A DNA stretch of 64,000 bases from Luscinia megarhynchos (GCA_034336665.1 CM067568.1:12128483-12192482); one strand, 5' to 3'. Shown: positions 14,601 to 28,779, counted from the stretch's first letter. Numbers and translations are program-made. The notes: generated by a model from the sequence alone, not told the origin.

Positions 14601-15229
14601 AAGAGCTAATTCTGCAGTCCCTGTGGAACACTGGGAATGCCAAGGAATACAGTATGCTGGCTTTTGAGCCAGCAGAGATTTAAATTCTGTGCTTAACTTT
14701 ATACTTTAGCTAAGTAATGTGTACATCTTGCAGGTTCAGTATCATATTTTCTGCCACAGTGGAAACCTGAAGGACTCTTGCAGTTGCATTTGAAATCATG
14801 AGGGACCATTTCTAACTGAGCAGGTAAATTGATAGAATTTCAGACTGTGGCAATGTTGGACAGCAAGGTGTTTTTCCATGTCTTGTGTCCTTCCTCTTTC
14901 TTGAGAGTTGAGCAATAATTGTTTGATATTAGAGTAGAATTTGCCATTTCAATTAAGCCAAATGTTTTATTTCTGAGTTGATTAATTATCTGAATTAAGT
15001 GTTATATTTTGAGGCAATGTTAATATTATGAAAACAATTCTGCAGATTTTCAGTCATATGCTTACTCGTTTTCTATCTGGCATACTTTACTAATGGATGC
15101 CAGATCCTGTTCTAATTAATATCAATTAAAAGTCATCACAAGTGGAAACTTGGAGACAGTATTAGTGAAAGTGATTAGTGATCCTGGACCTGTTGTTTTG
15201 CATATTCCAAACTTACCTGAGGGTGATGC
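8700..15229. other. non-coding DNA, no feature recognised
   Basis: Nothing supportable was found on either strand beyond small imperfect repeats, such as a doubled CTTTAAATTGT near 13970-14010. Open frames are below 100 codons and have no recognisable domain. GC content rises slightly near 10900-10980 and 11220-11320, without CpG enrichment. Confidence 0.55.
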
Positions 15230-16253
15230 ATGATGTACTCTATGACAGCAACAGGACATATATTCAAATATTGTCATAAAACAGGTGCTGCTGGTCATCC
15301 ATCCTCCCCACCTCCCTGGTGGGGTCTGAAAGGATGCTGGACCAGGTTGCAAATGCTTCCCACTCTGCACTGCTTTGAGCTGCCCATATTGCTTCTCACT
15401 GACTATCACAGCTGCCACACTTGCATTGAGAAGAACCTAAGTTCCTCTGCAGAAAACAATTTTTCACAAGCAGAAAGCAGTAGTAGGAAGAATTGGCATA
15501 TGATTTTAAGAGAGAAAATTGGGACTAATATGAAACTCTGTCACTTGTGGCTGATATATTTCTTGCCACAGACATCTCTCCCAAGTTTTCCTAAACTTCA
15601 AAACATTAGTTGGGTGAAGGGTTCAATATTCCTGCATTTTGTTCTCATTAAAGGATGAGATGCATTGTCTCACTGCTGTGAAGTCAGATCTTGGCATGGT
15701 TCTTTCCATTTACTTCTGTGCTGGCTTATTAACGAGGATTTTTTCCTCCCTTAAGTTCCCTTTCATGTACAGTGACATGCAGGTACACAAGCATTCAAGA
15801 CTCTTACCATTTTCCTGTGATATCCTGTTTAAATTAGGGAAAATCACTCTAATGATTAAGGGGAGGGAACACAAAAGCAGCGTGAGCTTATCTGAAATGA
15901 ATTCTTCTTTAGGTTTCAGTGACTACCTCCTGAAAAGTAGTTATGGTGTTTTATCTGACTCCACATGCAGAATTACATGGCTCATTGATATTTTATCACA
16001 GAAGAAATGCATACCTCCTATTGTGCCAGGAATAAGCAGCTGGTTTTACCTACCCTACTACTCTTTTCACCCCACTTTTGAGCCTGAACGTGCTGTAGAG
16101 CTCAGAATGTTCTGCACCAGGGTGGTGCTGAGAAAAGGCAGTTTTGAGTCTTTGATTGCATTATCTTACAGCATGCCAGCTGATGTGAGAGAACCCTACT
16201 GGTGGAGCAAATGCTCAGATTTTACAAACTTTGCATTATTTCCCTCTGAATAG
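15230..16253 (+). other. two consecutive long open frames, coding status doubtful
   Basis: A 142-codon frame opening with ATG at 15230 ends at 15658. A second frame of 204 codons, the longest in the window, spans 15639-16253 in a different register and overlaps the first by 20 bases. The second starts at TTG; its first ATG is near 15660. I recognise no domain, signal peptide, zinc-binding pattern or compositional bias in either conceptual product. No convincing splice pair brackets the region. In a 64-kb AT-rich sequence one frame of about 200 codons is uncommon but not extraordinary. I therefore do not call a gene. A decayed pseudogene with a frameshift is the main alternative. Confidence 0.2.
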
Positions 16254-17783
16254 CCAGCACAGAGCATTATGCAGCAGCCAGATGTCCTGTTGTACCAATA
16301 CTCTCAAGTGGCAGAACCCAGCAATGCTTTCCCATCATTTTTAGTGGCTCCTGATAAAGGTCCTGTAGCCCCTGTATGATGCCAAATAGCCTCTGCTGTC
16401 ACACAGCAGATCCAGGCATTAGAAGACTGATAAAGTACAGCAAGATTTTTCAGTGCTAAAGCTGTATTCTGCACATTTTGGCTGGTTGTGATATCCACAT
16501 ACTTAAAGCTGGTGGTTTAATCTAATAATCTACTAATTTAATCTAAATAAGGTTAAACTTTTAGGAAGGAAATAATTACCTTGTGCACACAGTAGTCAAA
16601 TCATTCCCTCCCTAATCCTGAGTGCTGGATTTACTTTGAACTGGTGACAGAGAACTCATTACAGAAAATTTTGAACCAGCTAGCAAATTGTGGGTTCAAA
16701 AATATCTCTAAAGTAAACTAGTGAATGAGATCATCAGAAGATAAGAGGTGTGCAAGAGACATTGATTACTTTATGGCTGGCTGCAGAAGGAATATAAGGA
16801 ATATTCACAGTGCTCTTCTTTAGAAAGGAGCTTCAATCCAAAACACCTGTGGTTACTGAACATCTTATTTTACCTCTATTTTATAACCTCTCTGTGGAAA
16901 CACAAATTTGAGATGTACAATGGTCAATTGAGTAGAAAGATTTTCTTTCATTTGGCAGTTAAAACATAAAAAAACGTTGGGACTCATTTTAATGGCACTA
17001 AGCAAAGCATGATTACTATTTATAGATATATTTGCAGGTTTTACTTTTCCTCTTTTTTATGTGTAATACGGGATCACGCCCTGGTTTGATATTATAACTT
17101 GCAGTATTTTTGTTGAGTGTGGATGGATTGGTTTTAAAATAAATACAGTTAGACTGCCAATGAACAATATGAATTCCCTGACTTAATATATTTAACAGCA
17201 TAAAGAGAAAAAGGTAATCTCAGTGTCTTCATTCCATACCTAGGCACAGGATGAATTTCTTATCACTTACCTTTACATTAAAATTAATCTATCTTTCCAA
17301 GATTTACAGATTTTTTTTTAAATTTTGATAACTGACATATATAGTATAGCTTTCAGGAAGTGGCTTCAAATTCATTTCTGCTTCACAAAGTAATTGAAGT
17401 CACTCAGCCTGGTTCTACACTTGTTCAGTCTGTCTAGTCCTTATGACTTAAATGGACTTTTCATATTTGTTTTGTAGGTATGTTTATAACAGAAGACATA
17501 GAATCTTCATATAAGGAAAAATAGTAACTATTTTCAATAAATATTTTATTGTAAAATGCTTTGTTTCTCTTTGATTTATTGGCCAACCAGCGGGTCAAAA
17601 CCAGTTTTAAATTTAACATTGTTATCGTATTTATGGGACTTAGGTTTTCAGCCTAGTTTAGGGATTTGTTTCAGGTTCTTTTATTTTGTATTTGATAGCA
17701 CCAGTTTGAAATTTTTCTTGGATGAGACTTTTCTTTGGCAGCTCAGATTTCCAGTGTTGGTTGGTTTTGTCAGTCTGCATGAC
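16254..17783. other. non-coding DNA, no feature recognised
   Basis: I see no gene or repeat that I can name. The DNA is AT-rich with scattered short homopolymers. Confidence 0.55.
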
Positions 17784-17840
17784 CATAGAATCATAAAATG
17801 GCCTGGGTGGAAGGGACCTTAAAGATAATTTTGTTCCAAG
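17784..17840 (-). mobile_element. CR1 LINE 3'-end fragment
   Basis: The sequence CATAGAATCATAAAATGG, followed by GGGTGGAAGGGACCTTAAAG, is the antisense of the terminal part of avian CR1. That part ends in repeated ATTCTATGA-type octamers. Only about 57 bp remain, so this is a severely 5'-truncated copy, as most CR1 insertions are. A T-run follows at about 17849-17864. Confidence 0.85.
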
Positions 17841-20800
17841 GTTGTTTTCTTTTTTTTTTTTTTTAACAAGAAATTGTGGTAAAGAGGAAAATACTGTAGA
17901 TTGGATCTTAATTTTTAAATTGTGGTCTCATTGCCTCCTCAGGTATTACTACTGTTTCTCTAATTTCCTTCAGAGTACATTAAGGAATTCATGCTAAAAA
18001 CTCCCAAACCCTTAAGTCTCAAAATTATAATAAAAACATAAGAGCAGACATTACCAACTCCAGGCTTGTTGCTAGTGCAATTCTACTTTTCCACTACTGT
18101 TTTTTCAAAGATTGCCTCCTTTATTGATACACTAATGTTACTTTGGTCTTACCATGGACAGCAAGAGTTGAAGTGCAGACAGAAACATTGCATTAAGAAC
18201 TGAATTTTACTAGCTGTAGATTTTTCTTATTAAAAAAAATCTTTTTGTTTGTGGGCTATTAACATCCTGTCAATGTCAGAGGTTTGCTTTTCTGAAACAG
18301 CAAGAATAAAATCAGTGTGAAGTCTATGAGAGGTTAAAAATGCAGTTTCAATCCAGAGGAATTAAGTACATGCAGTAGAAGAAACACTAGAGAGAGAAGA
18401 CCAAACTTGGGGAAACAAAGAGGGAAAGAATAGGTGAAAAAAGCCAAGATGTAAAGGATGTTATTCAGGTAATAATGAAACAGGAACTATTGAGATAAAA
18501 TTAAATAGGTATCAATTAACACATTAGCCTGCTGTTGCACTTGGGCATTTGAGGTCCAGTCAGTATGTAATTAAAAAATGATCGAATTTGATTAATACCA
18601 GGCAGTGGGGATGCAATATGGTTCCAAATAAAATATTACAGCACAAAATTCTGAAAAGCATACTAATCCTTCTTTGTTTGTTTAGAGCTCAGGAAGTCTT
18701 AAATAGATGCAGACTGTCAGGTCTGAAAAATCCAAGGATGGATTGTTATTGTTTAAATTTGTTTCCTGTGGGGAAAAGGTGAATCCCTATTTCTTGGTTT
18801 GCATCAAGGACTAGAAGAAAAAAATTCTTGTGAAGTTGGCAGCTGAATGAAATGGAATATTAAATCATAGCACAGGTAAATCTGCTTTACAATCTAGTCT
18901 GAGTACTGCTGCTAAGTGAGTTCATTTGGCCTGTGTGTCTGTTTAACACAGCTGAGCACAAGGTCTCATGTCTAGGAATTCAGGGATATTAGTCACACTT
19001 AGGAAACAGGAGACCTTATTATAAGGTAATAATATTGCCCGAAGTAGCAATATTGAACCTTTGGGCAGTGGTTGCCTAAGATTTGGGTTATTTTATAGTT
19101 CATTCAATATTTCAATAAATGCATATTCATTAGGATTTAATACCCCTAGCAGCCCAATAGAAAGGGATACTGCAAATTGGATCCATAATCAGAAAACTAG
19201 AGGTCTGTGGGTGGGACAAGTGGGAAACACAGATCTCTAATGTTACTCCACAAAAAGGAGTTTCTACTCCACACCTTTTTCTTGTTGCCTCACTCACCCA
19301 GTGTTTAGTGGCAAAGTTTGGTAACACTTGGATGGTGTCAACACCTGAAATTTGGATCTTTGCTGTTAAACTGGCTTTGTGTAAGCATGCAAAGCACAGC
19401 ACATAGACTCTGAGCATACATGTTGCCCTTGAAAGTTATATATTCTAATTATAGCTTTAATACACCACTCTTTGCAGCTCCTGAGGGAGGAAAATGCTTG
19501 AAATCTATGTTTTTGTGCATTTCAGCTGTACACTCGTGGGCACTTGTCCTGCATGTGAAGGACAAGGAAGAATTTCCATGTGAACAAAGATGGAAATGTG
19601 TGAATGTCATTTAAATCTCTTGGGGTTTATGAAATCAATATGAAAATTTAAAATTAAAGGGTTACAAAATCAAGCATATTTGTGAACTAAATTTAGTTTT
19701 GGGTCAATCTTATAATTTGCTAGTTGAGTAAGTAGGATAAGATTCATCTTAAATTGTCCATAATCAGATTCTGATTTTCACCTGTTATTGTTAAAGGTGC
19801 CCTGTTCAGATATTCTAACATTCTGTAAATACAGAGCTCTTCTGGCTCCACTTCATGTTCATTTTACAAATTTCAAATAGAATTTCTGTGTCATGCTGCA
19901 TGTGGGACAAAATCACATGCAAGTTGGATCAAAATTGAGAAAAAGAAAGGTGAAAAGTGTTTTAGAAAGGGAGATGTACCCAGCCAAGTCACTCCAAGTG
20001 AGTCAGATGTTGAAGTGGATGTTTATCAAAATTACCTCCTCTTTCAGGTATTGAAATGGTTGTCCAGAAAGTGCAGGGAAAGAGAGTGGAAATAAGGAAT
20101 GGTCTCCAGGAAAAAAAACCCACTTTTCTTTCTTTTTTTTTCCAAAATTAACTATGAGTTATGATGCTGTGTTTGAATAGGAGTTAATCACACCTAATGT
20201 TGGTGCTTGGATACTTGGTAAAGTCTCTTTTCTGTGTTGTAAATCCCATACATTAAAGAAAATGCCCACTGGGAAACAGAAACCAGCCAGATGTCTAAAA
20301 CTAAGATAAGAACAAAACCAGAAGGAAAAAAAAAGTACTGGTTCTTCACAAAATTGAGCAATTGAACAACTTGAGGATTGGAGTTATGGACTTTTTAGTT
20401 TTATTTTCTGTTTCACAAAGAAACTCACCCATAATGAATAGCACTGATTTGACAAAAGTTAATGAGTGGAGTGGATAAAAGCTAGAGATGTCTATTTTGC
20501 ATTACAAAACATTTTAATGTTGTTTTTTTTTCTGATTTGGAGCAAAACCAAATTAAACATTTAATGTTTCAGAACTTTTCATTATATGAGGATATCATGT
20601 AGAAGAAAGGCTGCTTTTTTGAAAATGAAATTTTCCCCTCTGTGTATATTTTTCAGTTGTGCCTAACTTTTATTATGCCTACAATATTTTACACCACATA
20701 GAAAGAATCAAAATATTAAATTAATTTGCTATATTTACATATAGCTCATTTAAAGACAGCTGCTTTTCGTTGAATGCTATTTGAAACATCCCTGCTATTT

Positions 20801-22467
20801 AGATTTCTGCATCTTATGGTACATTGGAAAATTTTGTGTATGATTAATCTTTATGGGTAAAAACTTTCCAAGATAACTGAAAAAAGTTTGACATGATAGC
20901 AATGCTTAGATATTTCAGACTAAACCTTTCTAAATGTCAAAATATATATATATATGTATTTTTAATATAGACAAATAAAACATTTCCCCTGGGAAAGATC
21001 ACTTAAGTATATGGGAAAATAAATCTAAGTCAAAACCTGTAAAAATGTTATTGGGGAAAAAAGCTTTAGTTGGCATTAGTGGAATTTCCTGACTGAAACT
21101 TTCAGGATGTAATTAGGACAAAAGTAATTTATATTTGGATGCATAGGGTATCAATAGATGTTCTCTTTGGAATGTTCTCTGTAGAAAAATGTTTGAAATG
21201 TATGCATAAATGAAGAAAGTAGTGCTGTCTGGCTGTGGATAAGTTACAGCCCTGGTGCAACTCTCAGTCAGTAGAATATCATTTCTGCATTACTCACTGA
21301 AATAGTACCAGCTTTAAAAGGTACCATCAGTTCAACCTCTGTGTAGATAGCAAAAAGCTAATCACATGAGGTAAAAGTATTGGCAGATTAATATCTGGCT
21401 GCACAAATCATGAATATCTTGACATCATAGGTTTAAATGCTTTCTGCAATCAATCCAATGGCTTAGATTATTCACCTTATGAGTCCCACAAGGAAAAGAG
21501 AGCTGAAATACCTGTATCATAATATTTCTCATAACTGATTAATGTTTGCCTTGGGAATTACATGATGTTCAGTGTATTTATTTTTTGCTACTTCTAGTGC
21601 TAGGTAGAATTTTCCATGAAAGATAAATGTGTTCTTGGTCCCTCAAGCAATACAGAAGGAGTAGTTAATATGTGTGTGTTACAATAGTGTACAGCCATCC
21701 AGATGTATGCTATGTTTTCTATTTTCCAAATGAATTTTTGGAGTCACTTGGGTTAACAGGAGAGCTAATATTTCAAGAAGAGTTTAAACAAACTGGTTTG
21801 TTAATTTTTCCCTGGGGATCAAAAGTGGGAAATAGGGAAATGGCTAATAAGAGCAACCTAGAGCTAGTGATATTGTGTTGATAGAAGGAACTGAATTAAC
21901 TTAAATGTGTCACATTGATTTAAGATGCCTGTGATGTATTACAAAATGTGTTCTAGCCCTGCAAATACCATTGGAAAACAAACCATGCATTTTATTACTG
22001 TATATCTTAAGACCTTAGTTAAAACTTAGCCAAAGCAAACTTATCTTTAATGTCATGTATGTATTTGCTTTGAGATGAAAAGACTTGAAAATATAAAAGA
22101 ATTTGTAGGAAAAATGTAACATACCCAAATGGCTGCTCTGATTCTTTCTGATCTATGAAACTTCCAGTGTTTTCCAATTCTCCCTTGCACATCTTTTTCT
22201 GAATGAGGCTGGTGTTTGCAGAAGGAATCTGGGGAAGAACAGGTTCTGCAGTGGTTTGGTCCCCTCTGGAGGAAAAAAGTGTGTGAACAGGGAAAGGTCC
22301 CCAAATGCTCCACAATCCCCCTGGGACTTTGTAGATCTTTGCACTGCAGGCTGGGTGCAGCCACAGGGAACCCAGACCAAGCTGCTTGCAAGCACATGGA
22401 CAGAATAATGCAGTCTGGCAACATGCCCCAGAGTCCAAAATATGGATAGCTGTCACTCAGCATGAGT
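17841..22467. other. non-coding AT-rich DNA, no named element
   Basis: There is a short inverted repeat (AATATTGC / GCAATATT) at 19031-19054 and an (AT)n run at 20941-20955. The segment near 22200-22460 is GC-richer and open in several frames on both strands (up to 181 codons on the minus strand, running into the LTR fragment). No protein family is recognisable and the frames shadow one another. Some of this segment could be more of the neighbouring LTR element's internal part or its flank; I cannot tell. Confidence 0.5.
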
Positions 22468-22706
22468 GAGGTTGGTGGGCTGGCCCTGGCTGGGTGCCAC
22501 ACACCCACCAAAGCCACTCCATCACCCTCCAGCTGGACAGGGCAGAGAAAACAGGACCAAGATTCATCAGTTAAGGTCTCGGAGAGATCACTCACCAAAT
22601 GCCATCAAAACAGACTCAAATTGGAGATATTATATGAATTTATTAGTGACGAAATCAGAGCAGGACAATGAGAAGAAAATTCTGAAAAACACCTTCCTCA
22701 CACCCA
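22468..22706 (-). mobile_element. avian ERV LTR fragment, copy A
   Basis: This matches, in antisense, an LTR common in songbird and chicken sequence. Blocks in order are CCCTGGCTGGGTGCCA near 22485, ACCAAAGCC near 22508, CAGCTGGACAGGGCAG at 22530-22545, GAGAGATCACTCACCAAA near 22581, AAACAGACTCAAATTGG near 22608, AATCAGAGCAGGACAATGAG near 22654 and AAAACACCTTCC near 22685. A second copy lies at 45967-46261 in the opposite orientation and shares the same 16-mer, so the repeat is supported inside the window. On the usual orientation its 3' (U5) end is at the low coordinate. It is truncated and has no attached retroviral genes that I can see. Confidence 0.7.
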
Positions 22707-25700
22707 GTGTAAACACAGTGCATAAGAATAATGGGCATAGGTTTCTTACCAAACACAGGGGAAAAAACATAAGTGAAAAAAAATCCATGCCATTGCTTTT
22801 CTTCTAGTTCAATTATAAGGCAACAACCTGATCTTTCATTTGCTTATAGATATTATGATCACTTATATATGTGCTAAAAGTATGAGGAAATATTGCCAAG
22901 CCACGATTAAACTCCTATTTCTGTTCTATTTTGCATTATACTAAGAATAGGAAGGCAAAGTTAAGTAGCCATGCTGACCCTTGCCTCTCCCTATAACTCC
23001 AATTTTATAGAACCTTGTTTTTGCAAGTCAGTTTGTTTTGTCTTTGTCTTGCTGTGCAGGTGACTTGTTTACTGGGTTTTTTCTGTCTTTTTCATCCCTT
23101 TAACAATAAAGGTTGTGCTCATTTAGAGAAGAATAAAAACATGATAGCAAGTCCAGGTTAGTTTATTCCTAGATACTTCACTTCCATCATGACCTTGGTG
23201 TTACCCACCTCGGAGGAAGCATGGCCAGTAGCTAATCTAGACTTATCTGATGTGCCAGGATGAATCTGGAAGATGCTACAGATACTAAGCAAGAGGATAA
23301 GAAGGAGGGCCTGAGAGAGTCATTGCTGGCCACTGAAAAATGGTGTCTTATTTGAATATCCTGCAAAACATAAAATATTTTGAAACAATGGGATCTGAGA
23401 GTTAGCAAGGTCGATAATAATTAAAATTACAATCAGGTACTAATTATTCTTGTTTTGTTTTTGTCAGTGGCTATGATTTTAACTGGTGCTGTTACCTCAT
23501 TTATACCTTTCTTTGTCTCATTGTAATTTTGGCTAAATTATGGGAGAAAATGAGAAAGAGAAGAAGGGTGAGGTTATAATTTCAGTAAGTCAATTTTTCA
23601 TATTTTCAAAGCTCTTGTTGGCCATTGGACGGTGTCTTTTCCATATGGGTTTAATAACTCACCAAAATTTCTCTGATACTTTTAATCCTATGGGTAGTTC
23701 CTTAACAAAAGTTCTGCAAGTGAGTCTGAAACAAATAACCTTTCCTGATACTAATATACATGCCTTGAAATCCCTTAGGAGTTATTGACATCAACCAATG
23801 ATAGGGGCTTCTCTGTATAGCCTGAAAAAAAACCCAGAAAACCCCCCAAATATCCTATGCAGGATCCAGCCTCTTTTACATCTCACCACCTGGCTTACAA
23901 GGTTGTATATCTTTCAGCTGAATCATTTATGACAAGAGAAGCTGTTAAAGTTTCTTTTGCAGATTGTTTAGATGTGGCTGCCAATGAAAAGACATTAATA
24001 AGTTAGCTATTGCAGCTGTGCTTGGATGTACCCAAGGCACTTTCAATTTGCTATTATTCAAAAAGTCTGGCAATTCATATTTTTCCCTTCCTGTGCTCTC
24101 AAGCTGGGCTCTTCAGGTTCGTCTGGTTCCAGAGTTAGTTTGGGTTTCCATTTGTTTCAGACAGCTTTTTGGGGAGTGTTTGGGCTGGGTTTGTGCTGAG
24201 GGGCAGGCTTGGCACATGTCAGCCTGCAGTAGGGCAGGGGGCTCTGAGCCAGGGCAAGGCTTCACCAGCCAGACCTGCCCTACCCAGCTACCCACACAGG
24301 GCTCTACTGCACACCTGTGCTCTTTTCTGTAACTCTAACAGCTTGGGGCTTTCTGTCTTGCCCAGCTGAGGAGACAGAATAGTGCTTTGTGTGTGTGTGT
24401 GAGATGAAGAACACAGGCTGAGCATATTCATTAGGTCACATTTCAGCCACAGAAAGTTAAGGTAAACTCTCTGCTGAAGTCACTGTAAAGTTTAGCTACT
24501 TTTTTCCATCTTACCTAAGTGCCACTTCCATTTCTTTTTTTTTATTTTGGTGACTAAGTACTGCTTTGAATGTCCTGTTACAGAATGCAGAGGTCTCTTG
24601 AAGTAAAAAGTTGGCACTGATCAGCATTATTTTATCAGGAATGCTTGTGAAAGCTTTTGTGGTTTTTGCCAGAATGAATATTTACTAAGAGATACATTAC
24701 TCACCTGTATCTGGTAATACATCTGGATAAAGGTAACAGAAAAATATGAGAAACGTGTCAGCATGATTTATCTGCAGATGTAGAAAAAGTTCAGTGAAGC
24801 TTTTCAATGCATGCACCAGGAGCCTCTCTAGAGAGCATGTACTGCTTATTCATAATCATTTGACTACAGAAATGCAAGACACCCTTTACATCCTTTTCCC
24901 TGGCAGATTTGCTTCCTACAAGTTGTATCCCTGTGCTCTGTCCAATTTAGTTCTGCCACCTTGATGACTCCTGGAAAAGGCATTGCAGCACCAAGCAAAC
25001 ACAGCAGCTCTTGTTAGCACAATTTCTAGTAGTCAGTATGGGACCATAGTGTCTGACCAACCTAATTTTGCCCAGTAAAAACATTTTTTAATATCTTCCT
25101 TATTGTTCTGCATCTCTCCCTTCTCCTAACTCCTCTGCTTCCAGTATCACTAGCTGCAATGAAAAGGAAATTCTGGAATAGAAAGAAAAAAACAATATTT
25201 TTAGAATCATACAGCTGTCACAGAAACAGAAGTAGCTCCTACAATTTTACAAAAACCTCCCTGTAATTTTTATGCTATGAGGGATTAAATTTACAGTCTA
25301 ATAAATGCACACAGCAATCACAAAGTTTGAGCATCACTACTTACACTGTAGAAGTTAATGATTTGCTTAAAAAGGTACTGGTAATGGCCTGATATTGGCT
25401 TTTTGAGTAATTCAGTTTCAGAAGGATTTAGGGATTTTTTTTACTGCAAAAAATTCAGTCTTATTTATTAGATGTGATTTACATTCCAGTACAGGATGTG
25501 AGAAATGTTTACTATGAAACTTGTAGCTGTAAAATTGTAATTATACACTGGGAAAAAAAAAAAAATCAGGTTAAGGTGCAAGCAACTATTTAAAAAATTC
25601 ACTGGTTTCTTTGGTTTTGGCCCCATTTAAGATGAAACACTGGAACATTTGCATCTTGCTATCAAATCAAATCACTGATACAGTAAAATGCTGAAGTGTA

Positions 25701-28430
25701 GGGGACAAGTCCTAGGGGTTAGATCAGGTTGAAGTGAGGTTTGCTCAATTTGGCTTCCTGGCAAATGATGCCAAGGGATCTGGAGGTCATTCCCAGGGAT
25801 TCTCCCTGGCAAGGGTCACTGTGAGCAGCTGCCAATTCTCATTGCACAGAGCTGTTACTGCACTACAACAACCCTTCCTGGGATCTTACCTGCCCAAAGG
25901 TCCAGGAATACCCCTGAGGTTTCACAAAACTGCTTTCAGAGATTGATAAATAAACCTGGAGAGTTTTCTTTACTTGGATGTGCTTTTTACTTATTGGAAT
26001 TTTTGGTTTTTCAGTGTCTTCTTTATGTTGTGTAATTTTACATTTAAAGAATTCCAAGCACTGTATTTGATAGTTTTATCATTATTTTCAAGTGGAGTGC
26101 TAAAATAGGACAGGACAAAATAGAAATGTTCTCTTTCACCTCTGAAATAAAAGTAATAAGTGTCTATGGCCTGCTAATACTCTGATAACAAAGACTGAAT
26201 TCTTTTTAATATTGACTTCATCTGTTGTTATACCACATTTGACACAATTATCTTGGCAAATTACTATTAAATGGAACAGTTTCCTGTACAGATGTTTCTA
26301 TGCTAGCTTGTCTGTTAGCCTGGCTATTTATTTATCTGTGCTGTGCATCTTTGTGATGGATTTCAAAAGATCTAAATTGAATATTTTTGCCTAACTAGAC
26401 TAGGTTCTAGGAAATGTTATCCTATGGCTCCTCATCCTCAGTGTGTGTCAGATGATACAAATCACCACAGTATGCCCTCCATTAACTTGAAACATTTGCC
26501 CTGATGTCTCCTGAAAAGACTTGGTGCATCAGAAAATTAATGTATATAGATTGTACCTGTTGAAAAAAGCTTTTGTTTCTTCACTTAGAAGTCTTTATAG
26601 GTCAAAAGAAAATAGATTTAAATGCTCCCTACTCAACTGCAGTACCTAAAGTGCTAGTCAACCCCTGGTGGGTGCCTTTTACACTCTTCTGAGTGCCTTT
26701 CTTAAATTGGTCTAATACTGACTCTTCTTGGAATTCTTTCATGTCATTGTAGTTGGCAGTAGCAGACTGCAATCATTGGTGGTGTTTTGTGGTTAAAATT
26801 ACCTGCAAAAAACCTTTTCAGAAAGGAGTATTTTTACAGAAAGTATAATTGGGTTGAACATAGTTTTCTGGTGAAGTTCACAAGGTTTGATTTCTGAATG
26901 CAATTATTTGATAAGATACATGAGAGAATAGGCAAATATCTAAAAATAAGTTCAAAGAAGTAAAGAAGCAGAAGAAAGTATGAAATATTAACTGATATTT
27001 TTACACAAATGGAATGAAAAATATTAATCAACATAGAGCATCCCAAATAAATACTCAAAAATGTTTGCAAGGAGATAATTTGTCACAAGAATCAGACAGA
27101 TGATATGAAAAATTCCTGTTTGTTTTTATTCAAAGCCACCGTTCACAGAATCATCTAATTACTTGAAGCAACTGCAACACAGCACATTTGCACATTATTT
27201 TTCTCCATCTTCTTTTTTTGCCAAAACCATAAAATCCTCTAGCTATACTTGCATTTCTTTTCTGTTGCCTTGTTGTTTACATGCTTCAAACAAAGATCAC
27301 AGTTTCTTTGTGTTAGGTTTATGTAGACATAAAAAATGAATGTAATGTCTCTCCAAAACTGTTGCAATTTACTATGTAATTTGAACAAAAGTAAAAGAAA
27401 ATTTTGGAGAGAGATAATTTTTAGGATTCTTACTGGGAACCCTCGAATAAATATAGGAGCTTTAGATTATAAACTAGGAGTAAAAACTAGGCACCTATTC
27501 TTATGTGCAAGTACTTGAGATAATAACTGCAACAATAGGAATCATTTAAATCATATCTAATTTATTTGTGTGAGTATATTGTTATTCACCATAGAGTGGA
27601 TTGAATAACAACCTGAGAATCATACTCTGTAAATAAAAATCCTGGTCCTGGTACAGCATCTGAATCATTGCTGTCTATCTTAAAGATGAATGTTACAAAA
27701 AACAAAAAAAGAGAAGAATTTGTAGGAATACAATTACAACTGAAGAAAAAAGGAAAAAAAATAAAGAATAGATTGGTTTTGGAGTCCCAGCTTGAGATCT
27801 GCTCCTGCCAAATCATAGGAGACATGTTTTTCACTTAAAACTGAGCAAATTTGAGCTGTAAGTGAGTAGGAGACACATATAACCCCATGATGATATTTGA
27901 AAGAGAATAGCTTTGCTTTAATGGGAAATAGTTAATATAGCTGGGAGAAAATATCCTCAGCAGTATTAGAAATATAGGACTGAGAGAGAGTGCTCTCATG
28001 GTGAGTTACTGCTCTTTATTTTATTCTTCTGATTGTCCTGATATTCTGGAGTTTGACTAAATTCATATATGTGTTCATGTCTACATACATACACATATAT
28101 ATCATAATAAATGCATGTCAAATTTTATAATCCTTTAAAAAAAAAGCAGAGCAGGAATACCATTTTAAGATGGCTTTGTTAAGAGAGAGAATATTTCAGT
28201 TCCAAGTCCCTAATTAACCTTATGTTCTTCTTTGTGAATTGATGACAGTCCTACTCAACACAGAGCCAAAACTTCTTTTCTTCCTGGAGCTGATGTGATG
28301 AGAGAATCCAGGTCACTGTGACACAACAGGGCCAGTCCTGGGTGTGCTTTGAACCTGGCACTTCACTGTCCAAGGTCAGTGCAGGACACAGCAGAAAATT
28401 CCATCTTTTCTTTATCATCTTTTAAAACAC
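22707..28430. other. non-coding DNA, no named element
   Basis: No gene is supportable. A GC-richer patch at about 24140-24310 is open on both strands but without CpG enrichment or a recognisable product. A short (GT)n lies at 24388-24402. An imperfect CATA/TATA run lies near 28081-28100. Confidence 0.5.
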
Positions 28431-28452
28431 TTTTTTTTTTTTTTTTTTTTTT
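28431..28452 (+). repeat. poly(T) tract, 22 T
   Basis: The uninterrupted run of 22 T is followed directly by CCCAG. That makes a very strong-looking splice acceptor sequence, but no matching exon could be supported downstream. A reverse-oriented poly(A) tail of a retrocopy is possible, but I found no target-site duplication. Confidence 0.9.
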
Positions 28453-28779
28453 CCCAGACTGCTTCAGAGCATCTCCTCAGCACAGGGTGAATATAACTTC
28501 TTGCCCAGATCCTGTACAGACTTCACCATGGCAGAATTTTCATTCCTTATTGCAGCCATTTCTCTCTAGCCCAAACAAGAGGCAGCAAAATTAATTCAGT
28601 TTTACCCCTGCTGCCCACCTCAGAGGAGAAATTGAGAAGATAAATCTTTTAGGATGAGTAAGAAGTGCATAGGTTAAAAAAAGGAACTGGGAGTTTTTCC
28701 AGGTGCTTATTTCTGTGCACAGTTGCAGAATGTTTGTTTAAAGCACAAAGATAATTTTATAGCAGTCCTTAAAATAAGA

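Noticed and set aside
22019..22598. Minus-strand frames of 145 and 181 codons
   Set aside because: They overlap in different registers, run into an LTR fragment, and match no family I know.
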